Assembly: GCA_008802785.1 (NCBI GenBank)
Contig: VUYT01000009.1
Location: 372,001-436,000 of the forward strand
From: Symmetrospora coprosmae
Taxonomy: Eukaryota > Basidiomycota > Cystobasidiomycetes > Symmetrosporaceae
DNA: 64,000 nucleotides
Direction of reading: 5' to 3'
In this document: in pieces, positions 48,501-59,305 of the stretch
Layout of the letters: each line of letters starts with the position of its first letter
How positions within the stretch are numbered: position 1 is the stretch's first letter
Notes under the pieces: generated by a model
The model's input: the letters and a program-made list of their open reading frames with translations, nothing else
What the model was told of the DNA's origin: nothing
Database searches by the model: none
Program-made: the position numbers and the translations under genes

Positions 48501-50320
48501 GAGCTGCCGATGCGCTTCAGAAATCCGGGGATGGGCAGCTTGCTCTTCTTCCTCTCCGCTCCAGGCGTCGATGGCGCAGTGCCGGCGTCCAGCATGGGCG
48601 TCTGGGCAAGCTGCGAGGTGGCCGACTCGCCGCTATCCACGCGCTCCGGGAATGTCACACCCAATGAAGGCTCCTGCACGCGCAGCTTGGGCGCATCCTG
48701 CATACCCAGTGCAAGGTCAAAGTAGTCGTGCCCTTCCCCGCTGAGCTCCATCTCTGCAAACTCCTCATCTACCTCGGAAGAAGCGGACGTCGATGCGTCT
48801 TCTCGAGCAGACATGCCCGAAACACCGAGGTAGCCGTCCTCGTCCTCGTTCTCGCTGCTGGGTGACGACGAGTCCGAAGGGTAGCCCACAGGCTCGTCCG
48901 TAAGCTCATTCGAGAGACCGCCGCGCCTCTTCTGGCCGATGGGTAGCGTGCCAACGCCTTCGGACTGCAGAGCCCATGCATACACGTCTGATCAACACAC
49001 GACTCTGAAGCAAGAACCCGAGGGGGGGGCTGACTCACAGGCGGGGCGAAGAAGACCCGGTCGGAAGCCATCGACCCTCGCTTGCTTCTGGAGGTAGACG
49101 AGGCCAAGCGCTTGACCTTTCCAATGGCTGCTCTTCGCCTGTTGTACTTTTGCCCACCGGTGTCGGACGCGTTGTCGTCCTCTGCATCGCTCATTTGCTC
49201 ACCAAGGGCCGCTGCAACGTCCTCGACCGTCTTTCTGATTCTGTCGACCTGGTGATCGGGAATGGGATACTGTGCGACGTACTTGCTCGCCGAGCTCTGC
49301 GCCATCAGGGCTGCGACGTTCGCTGCGGACGAGTAGGCCGCTTTGACGGGGTTGCTGGCGCTGGCGGCGGATGCGTGGTCGCCGCTGACCTTGCCGCTTT
49401 TGAGAGGCGAGGCGAGGGCCGGGGTAACCCATCCAACCTTGAGCAGAATCTCGCCAGATATCTTGTGCTTGCTGCTCCGGGACGAGCTGAGTGTCTTCCA
49501 GAATGGCTGTGAGTGTGCGCGGGCGGGGACACCCTGAACGTCAGCAGCTGGGCTGGCTGAGGTGCCACACGTGACTAGGGGGACGAGTTGAACGCACCTC
49601 GCAGCTTTCGTACCCGATGGGCTGTATGCGTTTCGATGTGAGAAGGAGATCCTCGAGGCCCAAGCTGATCTCTCCGAGGTACTCGTTCTTTGCAAAGCGA
49701 TCCTTGTCCCAGACTGTGCACTCGAGCCGAGTCCGTGCGAGCGTCTGTGCCCAAACCGGCCCGACGACGATGGCCTCCTCCCTTGAGCGTCCATCCGGCC
49801 TGATGCTGCCCTCGTTGACACCTTCGAGCTCTCCCCAGACCGGGTTCAGGCAGGCTTTGACGACGGCCGATTCTGCGCGGGCGTCGCCTATCCGGAGGTG
49901 CAGGAAGGGGTCGCTCTTGCCGTTCTTGTCCTTGCCGGTGAGGTTCCTGGCGGCAATGACGCGGACGCAGAGGATGCCCAGCGGGTCAGAGGTGATGGCG
50001 TCGTCGCTGGGCACGGGTATGCGAGGGATCTGGTGCTGCGGCTGCGACTTGCGCAGGCCCAACTTGCGGGGAAGGCCAGACAGCTTGCTCGTGAGGTGCG
50101 GCTTTGACGGGGCCGCTGACGCTGACGCTGAAGCCAAAGGGGCGACGCTGCCGGCTGCAGAGAGGCCGAGCAGGGCTCCAGCTGCTATCGAGTGGATGGC
50201 ATTGTCGCTGTAGCTGTCGTCGTTGATGGCAATGGCCGGGGCTGATGATCCTCCCGCCGCGGTGGTGCCTGCACCGCTCCGACTCGTCGCCGCCGTGGTG
50301 ATATCCGTATCTGGTCGCAT
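45587..50320 (-). CDS. PSD2: Phosphatidylserine decarboxylase proenzyme, PSD2 type
   Basis: PSD2 converts phosphatidylserine to phosphatidylethanolamine on endosomal/Golgi membranes. Domain order, N to C: a disordered A/S/T-rich leader; a first C2 domain (LCVRVIAARNLTGKDKNGKS, DPFLHLRIGD, NPVWGELE); a long linker with acidic and K/H-rich blocks; a second C2 domain (GVVFIEVKSASDLPKW, DPFCIISFGQKIFRTRVV, NPVWDEKLFF); an EF-hand (DTDDSGTWTYVE); a Cys/His module (CPLCHKKLSKKAEVDMVSHL) typical of fungal PSD2; and the catalytic domain. The latter has QDYHRYHSSVDG and the autocleavage motif FGGST, whose serine becomes the pyruvoyl group. About eight exons. The start is the ATG at 50320; an in-frame TTG lies just upstream. 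The stop at 45587 follows RVGMRIGKRI. Essentially complete. Confidence 0.92.
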
Positions 50321-50865
50321 CTGATACGGCAATCCTTCCCTCCTGCCAGCCCTTTCGACCTCTATCAGAGCTTGTCTTCTGCGATATATTGCTATGCGCT
50401 ATGGAGGGGAGAGAGCTAAAAGGGTGTCTGTAGGACAGACCTACACTGTGTAGCGGGGGTCACACCGGGGCCGTGCCCAAAGCTAAAGATGGGCCTGCTA
50501 CGCGATTCACCACATGTTCGATAAATCACGCTCCGGCATCACTTTACAGGTGGCCGGCGGGCCTGTAGCGCACTGACGAGCCATCTACCAGCAACAGCGC
50601 GGGAGCTCAGCCTGCAAGTCTCCATGTCTTCTTCTCAAGAAAAGGGGCTAGGCGTTCGCATGAAGGTTATTGACAGTGCGGGCCTGTCTAGCCAAGACTG
50701 CCGCTATAGCCTGCTGGTCATGCTCTGATGCACCCTGTACAGCTTCGCTTGGACGACATCTGTCTGAGCTAGGCGCTCCGGGTCGCCTTAACAATATACC
50801 TGTGAAGGGGGCGACGAGCCTCAGTCTGTGGATCTGGCCGCAACCGACGATGTCCAGCGAAATGC
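50321..50865. promoter_or_regulatory. Intergenic region upstream of PSD2
   Basis: About 545 bases between the PSD2 start and the GCL-modifier stop. AT-rich bits (GCGATATATTGC) occur near 50378-50392. No gene is seen. Confidence 0.4.
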
Positions 50866-52321
50866 TCACCCTTTATCCGCTACGAGCGCCCTATCACGAA
50901 TCAAGACCGTGTACTGTTCGGTCAGGAAGACCTGCACGTCAGCATAGTTGCGCAATGCTCGCAAGCTGAGGCAGACGTACCTTCAGCACCCATCTCGCAC
51001 TTAGCGACTCGAGCGTTCTCCTTGCCGTTGTCTCCGCTTCTTCTGTCGATTGGCTACCCGTGCCTGTGCCCGACAGCGAAGGCGCAAGGAGTTGCGGCGG
51101 GAGGCGAGCTCCGTACCGCGCCAACAGTCTTGTGAATGTTTTTGGCGGGAGAAAGTCTGTAAAACACCCGTCGCATGAGCAGGTACGGGCTGTAAGATTG
51201 CCCCGTGAAGCAGCACCCACCGCTACAGTCGCTGTGCACCCATAGTTCTACGTCCTCCTCCTTTGCGAAATCGATCAAGTCCCGTGGGACGTCGCACCCG
51301 CTGCGCGTGTTGATCTGGCCGACGCGCGGTCTGCGGAACTGGGTGCTCATCACGCCCGTTGTCGCATCTCGCCCGCTCTGCCGGACGAGCCACTGCAGCC
51401 TTTCCTTCGAGAACTCGGAGACGCCGAGCGATTTCAGGTGCGTGTTGCCCGATGCGGCGGCCCATACGCGCGAGATGGCTGATTGCAGCGCAGACTCGCT
51501 CAGGCTGTGCGGGAGGAGCGAGCCGCTCGGCCGGGCGTGCGGGTCGTCGCAGCCGCGCGCCCAGGCAGGGAGCTCGACGGGCGCCACTGGTGCTGGCGCG
51601 GATGTCGACGTAGAAGCAGGAGTAGACGCGGACGCGGTGGGCCGCTCATCGAACACCAGTCCAGGGAAGGAGATGATGAATGTGTCGATCTCCTCGAGCC
51701 CTGTCGCGCGCTTGAGCTCCATGAGCGACTCGTGTATCCAGCTCGGGTCAAATATGGCGGCGGCCTCGTCTGGCCCTGGTTCCGCGCTGTCCGCACGAGC
51801 CGCCGCTGGCGGGAGGTAGAAGAACTTTGCAGTCACGTCGAGCGCCTGCCGCGTTTCTGGAAAGGCCACAGCGGGCTCTTGGCGGATGGCATCCTGCGCT
51901 GGGATCGTCACCACTGCTGGCGATGCGGTCTTGCTCGAGGCCTGGCGGAACGAGTACGAGGGGACGGCCTCGCACTCCTCCTCCTCTGATCGCAGACGCG
52001 TGAAGGATATCGTCGGGTCGACGGCGGCGCTCCCTCGACTACTGCTGTTGGCGATAGATGCGTCGGCGCCTGCGGGGGGAGAAGGTGGGAGCGGGGCGGA
52101 AGGGTGCTTCGGGCATGCGAGCGAGCTCTCGAGGAGCGACTCGAGGGAGCGCACGAGCTCTGAATTGGAGCGCGCAGACGTGAGATTGCCCGAGACGATG
52201 CCGGTGCGCAGGATGGAGTCGACGTAGAGCAGGAGGATCTGCGGGAACAATGAACCCCAGATCAGCCTGAGGGCGCACGGCAGCTCCCGCATACAGACAG
52301 TACACGCACCAGATCATCCAT
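50866..52321 (-). CDS. Glutamate-cysteine ligase regulatory (modifier) subunit
   Basis: This aldo-keto-reductase-fold subunit raises the activity of the catalytic ligase that starts glutathione synthesis. Recognisable blocks are LYVDSILRTGIVSGNLTSA, WIHESLMELKRATGLEEIDT, FIISFPGLVFDE, SLGVSEFSKERLQWLV, FRRPRVGQINTRSGCDVPRD and ELWVHSDC, all in the order seen in GCLM proteins. The C terminus is SARWVLK then, after a 49-nt intron (51014-50967 region), VFLTEQYTVLIRDRALVADKG. The first exon is MDDL at 52321-52310, spliced to ILLLYVDS. S- and P-rich inserts (PLPPSPPAGADAS; STPASTSTSAPAPV) are lineage-specific. As in other GCLMs the fold is expected not to work as a reductase. Confidence 0.85.
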
Positions 52322-52401
52322 CGGAGCAGGAGGAGCTTGTGCTGCGCCGGATCCTGCTTCCCCTGCTGGTGATACAGCCGCCGCCGTGGTCATTGTCGCA
52401 C

Positions 52402-52432
<31 letters not shown>

Positions 52433-52745
52433 CCCTTCCGGAGATCGTGTCGTGCTTATGGACAGGCAGCAGCGACTGGACAGCGGCAGGTGAAGGAGTC
52501 GGCGGTATTGGACACTCGTCTATCGGTCCTCCCTGCCTAGATCGCGAACTCCTGCTATGCTATAATGTGTGACAGTATCGCGGTGCCAAAAGAGCCAGGC
52601 GGCGGACCAAAAAGATGAGGGAGCTGCTGAGCAAGCGGGCGCCCATGATGTGGAGAGCGCTGAATAGCATGCAGACACGGCTTTCACAACCAATCAACTA
52701 CGGCTGATCCGGGCAGACTGCGCACAACACGAACGTCGCTCCAAT
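52322..52745. other. Intergenic region with GCTT repeat
   Basis: About 420 bases upstream of the GCL-modifier gene and downstream of the membrane-protein gene. A (GCTT)n run of about seven units lies at 52402-52431. Confidence 0.45.
52402..52431. repeat. (GCTT)7 microsatellite
   Basis: About seven perfect GCTT tetramers. Confidence 0.85.
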
Positions 52746-55002
52746 CTAGTACCGATCCCAGCTGCCTTTCTCGTCTCCTCGCAATTCCGACCCTTCCTGC
52801 CAGCGCTCATGGCTCCGGCAACCATTGTCATCACAGCGCTGTTCTGCCAAATAGGCACACCTTCCTCCGGTCCAGTTCCCAGACACCGGTGCAGCTTCTT
52901 TCCAGCCATACGCCGGTCCATCCCCACCCATCCTGCAAGCGGTGAACAGCAGTCCAGCGAGCACCGGGACGATCTGCAGCACGAGGATAGCGATTTCGAA
53001 TGCAGCCTCGAGCTGTACGTGCATCAGAGAGAGAGAGAAATGAACACTGTCAGCCTGTGTTCCGTTGCAGCAGCTATGACTGCAACAGAAGCGAAAGGAG
53101 CGGAGCCAACCCACCCGCCGCTCTTCGACAATCACGCGCTTGAGCAGCGCATCGAGCGCCTCAAACAGGCACGACAAGCCCACAACACCGATGAGCGCGC
53201 ACGCATCGATGCTCCCCGCCCTCCTCTGCCGCATGATATCCTGAATCGACGGCCCAACGTACGGTCGCGCCCTGCAGCTGCGGGACGATGCGTGTGAGCG
53301 GCAAGAGGTGTAAGAGGAGGAGGAGCGATACGAGGAGGACGGCGCGGACGAGGCGTACGTCCGTGTGCGAATCATGGGCGGGAGCACGAGGGTCTGTCTC
53401 GACAGCGAGCGGTACGGCAGGGGCGCTGCAATCCCATGCGACGAAGCGCCATCGTCGTCAGAGAAGGCGCAGTGCGTGTGTTGGTGCGCATAGAAGCTAC
53501 TCGCACGGCTGAGAGGTCCGTACCGCAGCAAGTGGGAACGATCACTTTCGTCCGCGTCGAAGGCGCCCTCGCTACCATCTTTCAGACCGCAAGAGAAGCG
53601 CGGGTCGCGCTGCGCGTCCAAGGATGACGGGTACCCATACTCGAGCTCCGGGAGAGCCGTGGCATACTCTGCGTCGTGCCTGAGCAGGCCCGGGCTCGGG
53701 AGATCAATCTCGCGTAGCGGACCAGCAGAGATGGGCGTGTGCTGCCGTGCACTCCCTTTCGAAGCGAGCGAGCGCCTCCCGCTGGAGTATGAAGAGATGC
53801 TGTACGTTCGCGACAAGCCCGCTGGCATGCCTAAACCCGCAGCCGCAACAGGCGGCTTCTCGGCCTCTGCAGTGGCTCGCTCGGGAGCTTCGTCGGCCTC
53901 TGCGAGATACTCTGCGATCTTGGCGAGGCGAGTGCGGCTCCTCCGCTCGATGAGGACTGAGATGAGCAGCAGGGCCAGCAGCGCGAGTGCCCGAGCGTAC
54001 CCCTGAGCCCGCCAGGAACCCAGCACAGCGGCCGAGTACATCCGCACCGTCCCAGCCAGCGCCGCCGCTGCGTCTACAGGGACCGTATCGCTGTTCTGCG
54101 CTGGCGACTGCAATTGCGATTGCGATTGCGACGCCAGCGCCTGCCCGACAAACGCATCGAGCGTGCTGCGCGCGGACTGCATTTGCGCGAAGAGGATATA
54201 TGCCGGTCCTAGGCAGACGAGGAGTGGCAGCGCGAGCGCGAGGAAGTCGACGAGGAGCGGGTACAGCGCAGGCATCGATAGTGCGCGGGGCGGTGCGAGA
54301 TGCGGTTGGCTTGTGCCTGCTGCGCGCGAGAAGAGGGGGAGCGTACTGATGCGCGTGAGCGTGGCAAAGAGCCCGGCGAGCCAGAGCGATGTGCTGTGTA
54401 AGTCGGGTTGCGCAACGAGCGATGACAGCGTCAGCTCCTCCAGCTTAGCGGAACCGAGACAGCGCGTCGAAGACGCACAAACAGACGGCTCGTGCAATAC
54501 CGCCAGTCCCATCGAGCCACGCCAGCCGGCCCCACGTCCCAATCCTGACGACCTGGATGATCTGCGCGACGCTCGCCACCGCGAGGAGGGCGAGCACTGC
54601 TCCTGCTCCGGGTAAGCGCAGCTTTCTCGTCGTCTTTGTCCCCGCTCGACCCGAGCTGTGCGAGGCCGTCGCCGACTCAGCAGATGCGAGGACCAGCTTG
54701 CGCGTGTGCCATAGCGCGAGCGAGCCCCGCGCGAGCCGCCACGTGAGCGAGAGGAGGACGCCGAGCAGGTTGAGCGCGACGAGCGCGAGGAGCAGTGCGA
54801 GCGTCCAGAGCGAGACGAGCGGGAATGCTGCGCCGGCACTCTGCCAGGCGGCGTCGAGATTGAGTTGCGCAGCCCCGAGCGTAGGTGTTGGCGCATCGGC
54901 GGAGGCGGATGTGCTGTTTGAGCCTGATGTCGTGGTGTTGGCAGCGAGGAGCTGCAATGCACGGGCTGCCGATGCTGGGAATCCATCAGAGAGCCACGTC
55001 AT
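52746..55002 (-). CDS. Multi-pass membrane protein of unknown function
   Basis: I do not recognise the family. The first exon (ATG at 55002) encodes a lumenal-looking N terminus with sequons (NTTTSGSNSTS). Two hydrophobic helices follow (VSLWTLALLLALVALNLLGV; GAVLALLAVASVAQIIQVV). A second exon in another frame begins near 54430 with KLEELTLSSLVAQPDLH and adds at least three more helices (LYPLLVDFLALALPLLVCLG; YARALALLALLLISVLIE). A serine/arginine/tyrosine-rich cytoplasmic region of about 250 residues follows (SISSYSSGRRS, SYRSSSSYTS). Two final helices (IGVVGLSCLFEALDALLK; EIAILVLQIVPVLAGLLFTA) are joined by an intron near 53130-53015. The first junction (about 54440-54520) is uncertain: no strong GT-AG pair restores the frame there. 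The end is basic and acidic. Confidence 0.65.
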
Positions 55003-55408
55003 GACTGCGTAGAATGTCGCTGCAGTCGGGTGTTCTTGCGCACAACTCGGCCGGCGAGCTGGGCGAATACGGTGAAGACGAGTCGGCCAGCGACGGCGGA
55101 TATGCAGCGATCAGGGTATAGCAGTCTTCACAAGAGTTGGGTGGTGATGTATCGGTATGGAACGAGCGGGGATTTCTTGCGTCGGTCTTGTGTGCCTGTG
55201 CTGTGGAAGTTGGCCGTATTTCGATTTGGGCGGGCGGGCGGATGGGTCAGGCCGATCTCACGGAATGTGGCCCTGTGCCAGCGAGATGGTACCCTTGTCG
55301 CTCGGAGAGTCTCGTCCTCAGTCCGTAGCAGTGTCCGGAACGAGGTTGCCATAGTCATCCCGCTTGGCTCGGCTGCCATCGTGTCCGTGTCGTGCGCGCG
55401 CCCCTATG
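55003..55408. other. Intergenic region, membrane protein / COX11
   Basis: About 400 bases upstream of the membrane-protein gene and downstream of COX11. No convincing feature. Confidence 0.35.
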
Positions 55409-56339
55409 TCAGCCTTTCGGTGCAGTAATGCATCTCCTAAAGGACGCCACGCACAAGAAGGTGTAGCTTAGGACGACGTCCTGCACATCGCGCATGGTGG
55501 GATCATCGACAAAGTCGCGGTCGATGAAGAAGAGGATGGGGAGATCGACTTCTTCACCGGCGAGCAAGCGCTGTTCCTCGAAGCAGAAGCACTCTACTTT
55601 GGCAAAGTACGGCGCGATCTATATCGTGCCGTGGATGCCAACGAGTCAGCCTGTCTGTGGAAGTGGCACGAAATAGGTCACCCACATTGTTGGGCGTCAC
55701 GTTGTAGGTGGCAATCCCGATAATGTCCTTGTCGCTCTTGTTGGTTGCGGTGTAGAAGGCGAGGGCCGACTCTCCCGGCCTGACTTTGACGTCCCTCTGG
55801 AGCGGGGTGAACTTCCACGGCAGGGCGTCGCTGCAGTCGGCATTGAATGTGACGCGGATCTTGCGCTCCTTCCTCGTATCGTCGCCCAGGAAAGGGACGA
55901 GCTTCTCCTTTGCGAACCTCCCGAGCCCGAACTCTGCATCTCCGAGCGAGTTGCCCGTCATGGGTACGCCGCCGTAGCCCGTCTGCGAGCAGAAGATGCG
56001 GTACAGCGGCACAGCGGCGTACGTGATTCCCCCCATGAGGGCGAGGACGGCGGCAGAGTAGAGGAGCAGGCTCTGGTTGCGCTTCTTGTAGTAAGCCTCG
56101 CGCGAGGCAGCGGCGTGCCTCGATGCGGACGCGGAGGTCGATGTGAACGAGGCATTGCGGATCAGTGCGCGTGCAGAGCATTCTCCCGTCCTTCCTGCTA
56201 TGCCATTGCCAATGCTGCTCGTCGATGGATGTGGATGCCTCCTCGACAGGGACAGGGTGGCCACCGAGCGGCGCACCATGACGGAGCGACGCAGCAACGA
56301 CGACGACGACGACGCTGCTGATATGCACGAGCGTAGCAT
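55409..56339 (-). CDS. COX11: Cytochrome c oxidase assembly protein Cox11/CtaG
   Basis: Cox11 inserts copper into the CuB site of Cox1 in the mitochondrial inner membrane. A long S/R-rich N terminus suits mitochondrial targeting. One transmembrane helix follows (SLLLYSAAVLALMGGITYAA, then VPLYRIFCSQTGYGG). The intermembrane-space domain contains RVTFNADCSDALPWKFTPLQ, PGESALAFYTATN and, after an intron ending near 55612, IAPYFAKVECFCFEEQRL with the copper-binding CFC cysteines. DLPIL, FFIDRDFVDD and VLSYTF match the C-terminal block. The frame then reads on to a stop at 55409. A further donor (GTGCGT) just after YTFL could end the protein differently, so the last 10 residues or so are uncertain. 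Confidence 0.88.
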
Positions 56340-56660
56340 TGGTTGGACTGATGGATATGTGAGGATCTATCTGCGAGCTGCTGTACTGGTAGATATGCCC
56401 GTCGGTTGCGTCGAGAGGGAAGAACAGTCAGCGCAGCCGTCTGCTGCCCCTCTATCCGCAGCTTGCCGCTCTCTCTCTCTCTCACCCACACCCACCAACA
56501 GGCTGGAGCATATCAGGAAAGGCAGAACTGCACAGCACAGTCGCCCATTCAAGCCATCTTGCTGCCCTCCCGTCCGGCTTGCCCTTCGCCCATCCTTCCC
56601 GCCAAGCTCAGCTCGCACGCGGCGCAGGAACAGGACGAGAGGACCCTGGCACAGAGCGAG
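56340..56660. promoter_or_regulatory. Divergent promoter, COX11 / OTU2
   Basis: About 320 bases between divergent starts, with a CTCTCTCTCTC run near 56470-56485. The OTU2 frame is open upstream to 56406, but the conserved N terminus begins at 56661. Confidence 0.4.
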
Positions 56661-58572
56661 ATGGCATCTCCCCGAACAGATAACGCAGCCATCGACGGGC
56701 TGCGCGCAGAGCACGAGCGGAACGAGGCTGCACTCGCCAGCCTGCGCGCAGAGGTAGACCGCGTCACATCCCCGCCCGCGTCAAAGCCCACCTCTCCGGA
56801 CCCGGCTGCGGCGTCGGCGTCGGGGACGACTGCAGGCAAGGACGAGGAACGGCGTCCGTCGAGTTCGCGCAGTCCCGTCAACCTCGCGTCTGCCCTGTTC
56901 TCGCGCGGAAAGCCAAAGGGAGCGAGCAAGTCGTCGTCGAAAACCAAAGGCAAAAGCGGCAGCGGCGGTGGCAGCAGCAGTGGGAGCCGGACGCCGGTCA
57001 ACGGCAACAGCAACAGCAACAATGCCAACGCAGGGGCAGGACCAAGCCCCGAGGCCGACATTGCCTCTGCCGAAGCGGCTTCGCTCGCGAGCGAGATCCG
57101 GCGCACGCAGGAGAGCGAGAACCGCGTCGTGTCGTCGGCCATCGGCCTCAGCGCGCCCGGCACGGCGCTGAATGAACGAGGCGACGACGACGTCCTCGAC
57201 CTCGCCGACCAGCTGCTCGCACAGCTCGACGCCAAGAGCGACGGCAATGGCGGCAGCCATGGACCAGCGAGTTATGCCAGCGGTGCGCTGCCTGCTTCCG
57301 GGACGGCCAGCGCGCAGGGGCAGGGCGTGCCCATCATTGCGCCGCAGCCTACCGCCGTACCTGCAGCGACTCCTGCGCATGTGCCGTCGTCCGGCAGCAC
57401 GAATTCTGGCTCGAACCCTGCCCGCATGAACAGCTCCATGTCGTCCCTTTCGTCAAGCACGAATGGTGGGGGAAGCAACGGCCTCGGCTTCGGCAGCAAG
57501 GCGCGGCACGCGTCATCGAGCTCAAACTCGTCGCCCAAGCTCAGCTTTGGCGCAAAGCTCAAGGAAGCCTTCTCGCCGCCTGGCGGCCACAGCTCGTCCC
57601 ACGCGAACGCAAACGCAAGCGCAAACGGCAGTGCTGTCGCCGAAGACGGCAGCGGCCCGAGCCCGGGCCCGCACAAGAACCGACATGCGCTCAAGAAGGA
57701 GAGAAAAAAAGCTGAAGAGGATCGCATACGCGCAGAGGCGCAGGCCGAAGTCGAGGCGCAGCGCGCGGCGGGCATTGCCGACCCGGCTGCTGCTGAGCGG
57801 CAGGCTATGAGCCGGCTGCTGCGCATGTGGAATCTCGAGGTGTGCGAGATGGACCCGGACGGACACTGTGGGTCTTCCTCCCGAGTTCTCGCCTTCTCGT
57901 GTGGCACACCCTGACACATCTGCCCTTCGTTTCTGTCTCTGTCTCTGATTCTGATCGTTGCCATGGCTCGGCCCGCCAGGCATGTACTCGGCCGTTGCGG
58001 ACCAGCTGTGCCAGACGCGTGTGCTCAAGAAAGCCGACTACAAGACGACGCGGAAAGCAGCGGCAGAGTACATGCGCGAGCACATGGACGACTTTTTGCC
58101 GTACCTCCCCGCGGAGGACATTGAAGGGCAGGGCGAGGGTCTGCTCTCGAAGGAAGGGTACGAGAAGCACTGCGACAATGTCGAGAACACGGCAGAGTGG
58201 GGCAGCCACACCGAGGTGCGCCCGATCTCCCATTCCATACTGCGCATCCGCTGACGACGAGTTGGAAAAACCCCCGCAGCTCTTGGCACTGTCGAAATAC
58301 TTTAAAGTCCCCATCTATGTCATCCAGGGCGGCTCGCAGGCCGTCAAGATCGGGATGGAGGAGCCATGGGCGAAGAAAGCGACACCGCTGACCATCAGCT
58401 ACCATCGGCACAGCTGGGGATTGGGCGAGCATGTGGGTGGCGTGACCTAGGCGCCCTCATTCCGCATCCAAGCTGACGCCGCCGCGCCGTTCGTGTACTC
58501 GCCATGCAGTACAACTCGCTGCGCCCAGCTGCACGCGATGCAGGGTTCCTTGCCATGGGCTCCGTTGGGTGA
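56661..58572 (+). CDS. OTU2: OTU-family deubiquitinase, OTU2/OTUD6 type
   Basis: This cysteine protease resembles yeast Otu2 and human OTUD6B, linked to ribosome ubiquitin control. After a start with a helical MASPRTDNAAIDGLRAEHER segment comes a long S-, G- and N-rich region (about residues 45-350). A basic coiled coil (NRHALKKERKKAEEDRIRAE) follows, then the OTU domain: MDPDGH joined by splicing to CMYSAVADQL, giving the catalytic D-G-H-C near residue 400. YMREHMDDFLPYL, WGSHTE, LLALSKYFKVPIYVIQGG and SYHRHSWGLGEH with the catalytic histidine complete it. The last exon adds YNSLRPAARDAG. Four exons. Catalytic Asp, Cys and His are all present. The low-complexity insertion is much longer than in yeast Otu2. 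Confidence 0.88.
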
Positions 58573-59305
58573 TGACAAGACTTGAGGGTAACCGCCTCGA
58601 CCTGTCCTTGCCGCGACGAGACGAAACCACCGAGCCGAGGGCAGCACAAGACGGTGCAACGGGGATCTATCGTGTATCATAGTCTGCACTGCAATAAGCT
58701 GCTCAAGGACGTCGCCGTGTATCCTGTTCGCTCGCGTCGGTCGAGTACTCAGTATATAGCTTGCTGCTCTGTCGGCAACTGCGGCGTCTCAACCTCAACG
58801 CCAAAAAGTGCCGACCTCGTGCGGCACGGCGACGATAGCAGACCTCCCTCCTGCCATTCGCTCATTTAGAGCATAGCAGTAACGACACGAGATAGAGCAT
58901 CATCAACGTGAGTGTCGCCATCGCCTGGCAGGGATCCAGTCCTGAAGACCTCGTCTGACGTCTTGCTCTCATCCCATACTGCAATCTCCACCTCTGCCCG
59001 GCCCTGGCCCTTCCGCTGGTTCTGCATGCCGCGACCCGCTCGCTGTGACGCGCCCTGTGGTTCACTGGGACCGTGCTGCATGCGCATCTACTGCTATATC
59101 GACCCGGCTGCTGCTGTGCTCGCCGTCCTCAATGCCCTGACGCTCATCCTCCTCCCATCCCTCAACGGCGCGCGGGCCTCACTCACCTGGGCGCACGCAT
59201 GACGCGGGCTCGCAACTTCAATGGTTGTCTACCTCTGTCTTTGTGGACCAATCACGTCTACTCCCTGAACGCTCTACTGCATAACACACCCGTCATACAG
59301 CCAAC
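58573..59305. promoter_or_regulatory. Promoter region of the fatty acid synthase gene
   Basis: About 730 bases. A TATA-like TATATAG lies at 58753-58759. I see no other gene; long frames here have no motif. Confidence 0.5.
58753..58759 (+). promoter_or_regulatory. TATA-like element
   Basis: TATATAG lies about 550 bases upstream of the FAS start. Its use as a core promoter is unproven. Confidence 0.25.

Noticed and set aside
52746-54986. A single 746-codon frame covering the membrane-protein locus
   Set aside because: Its first 180 codons are S- and R-rich and lie under the better hydrophobic first exon in another frame. Only the part after about 54430 looks real.
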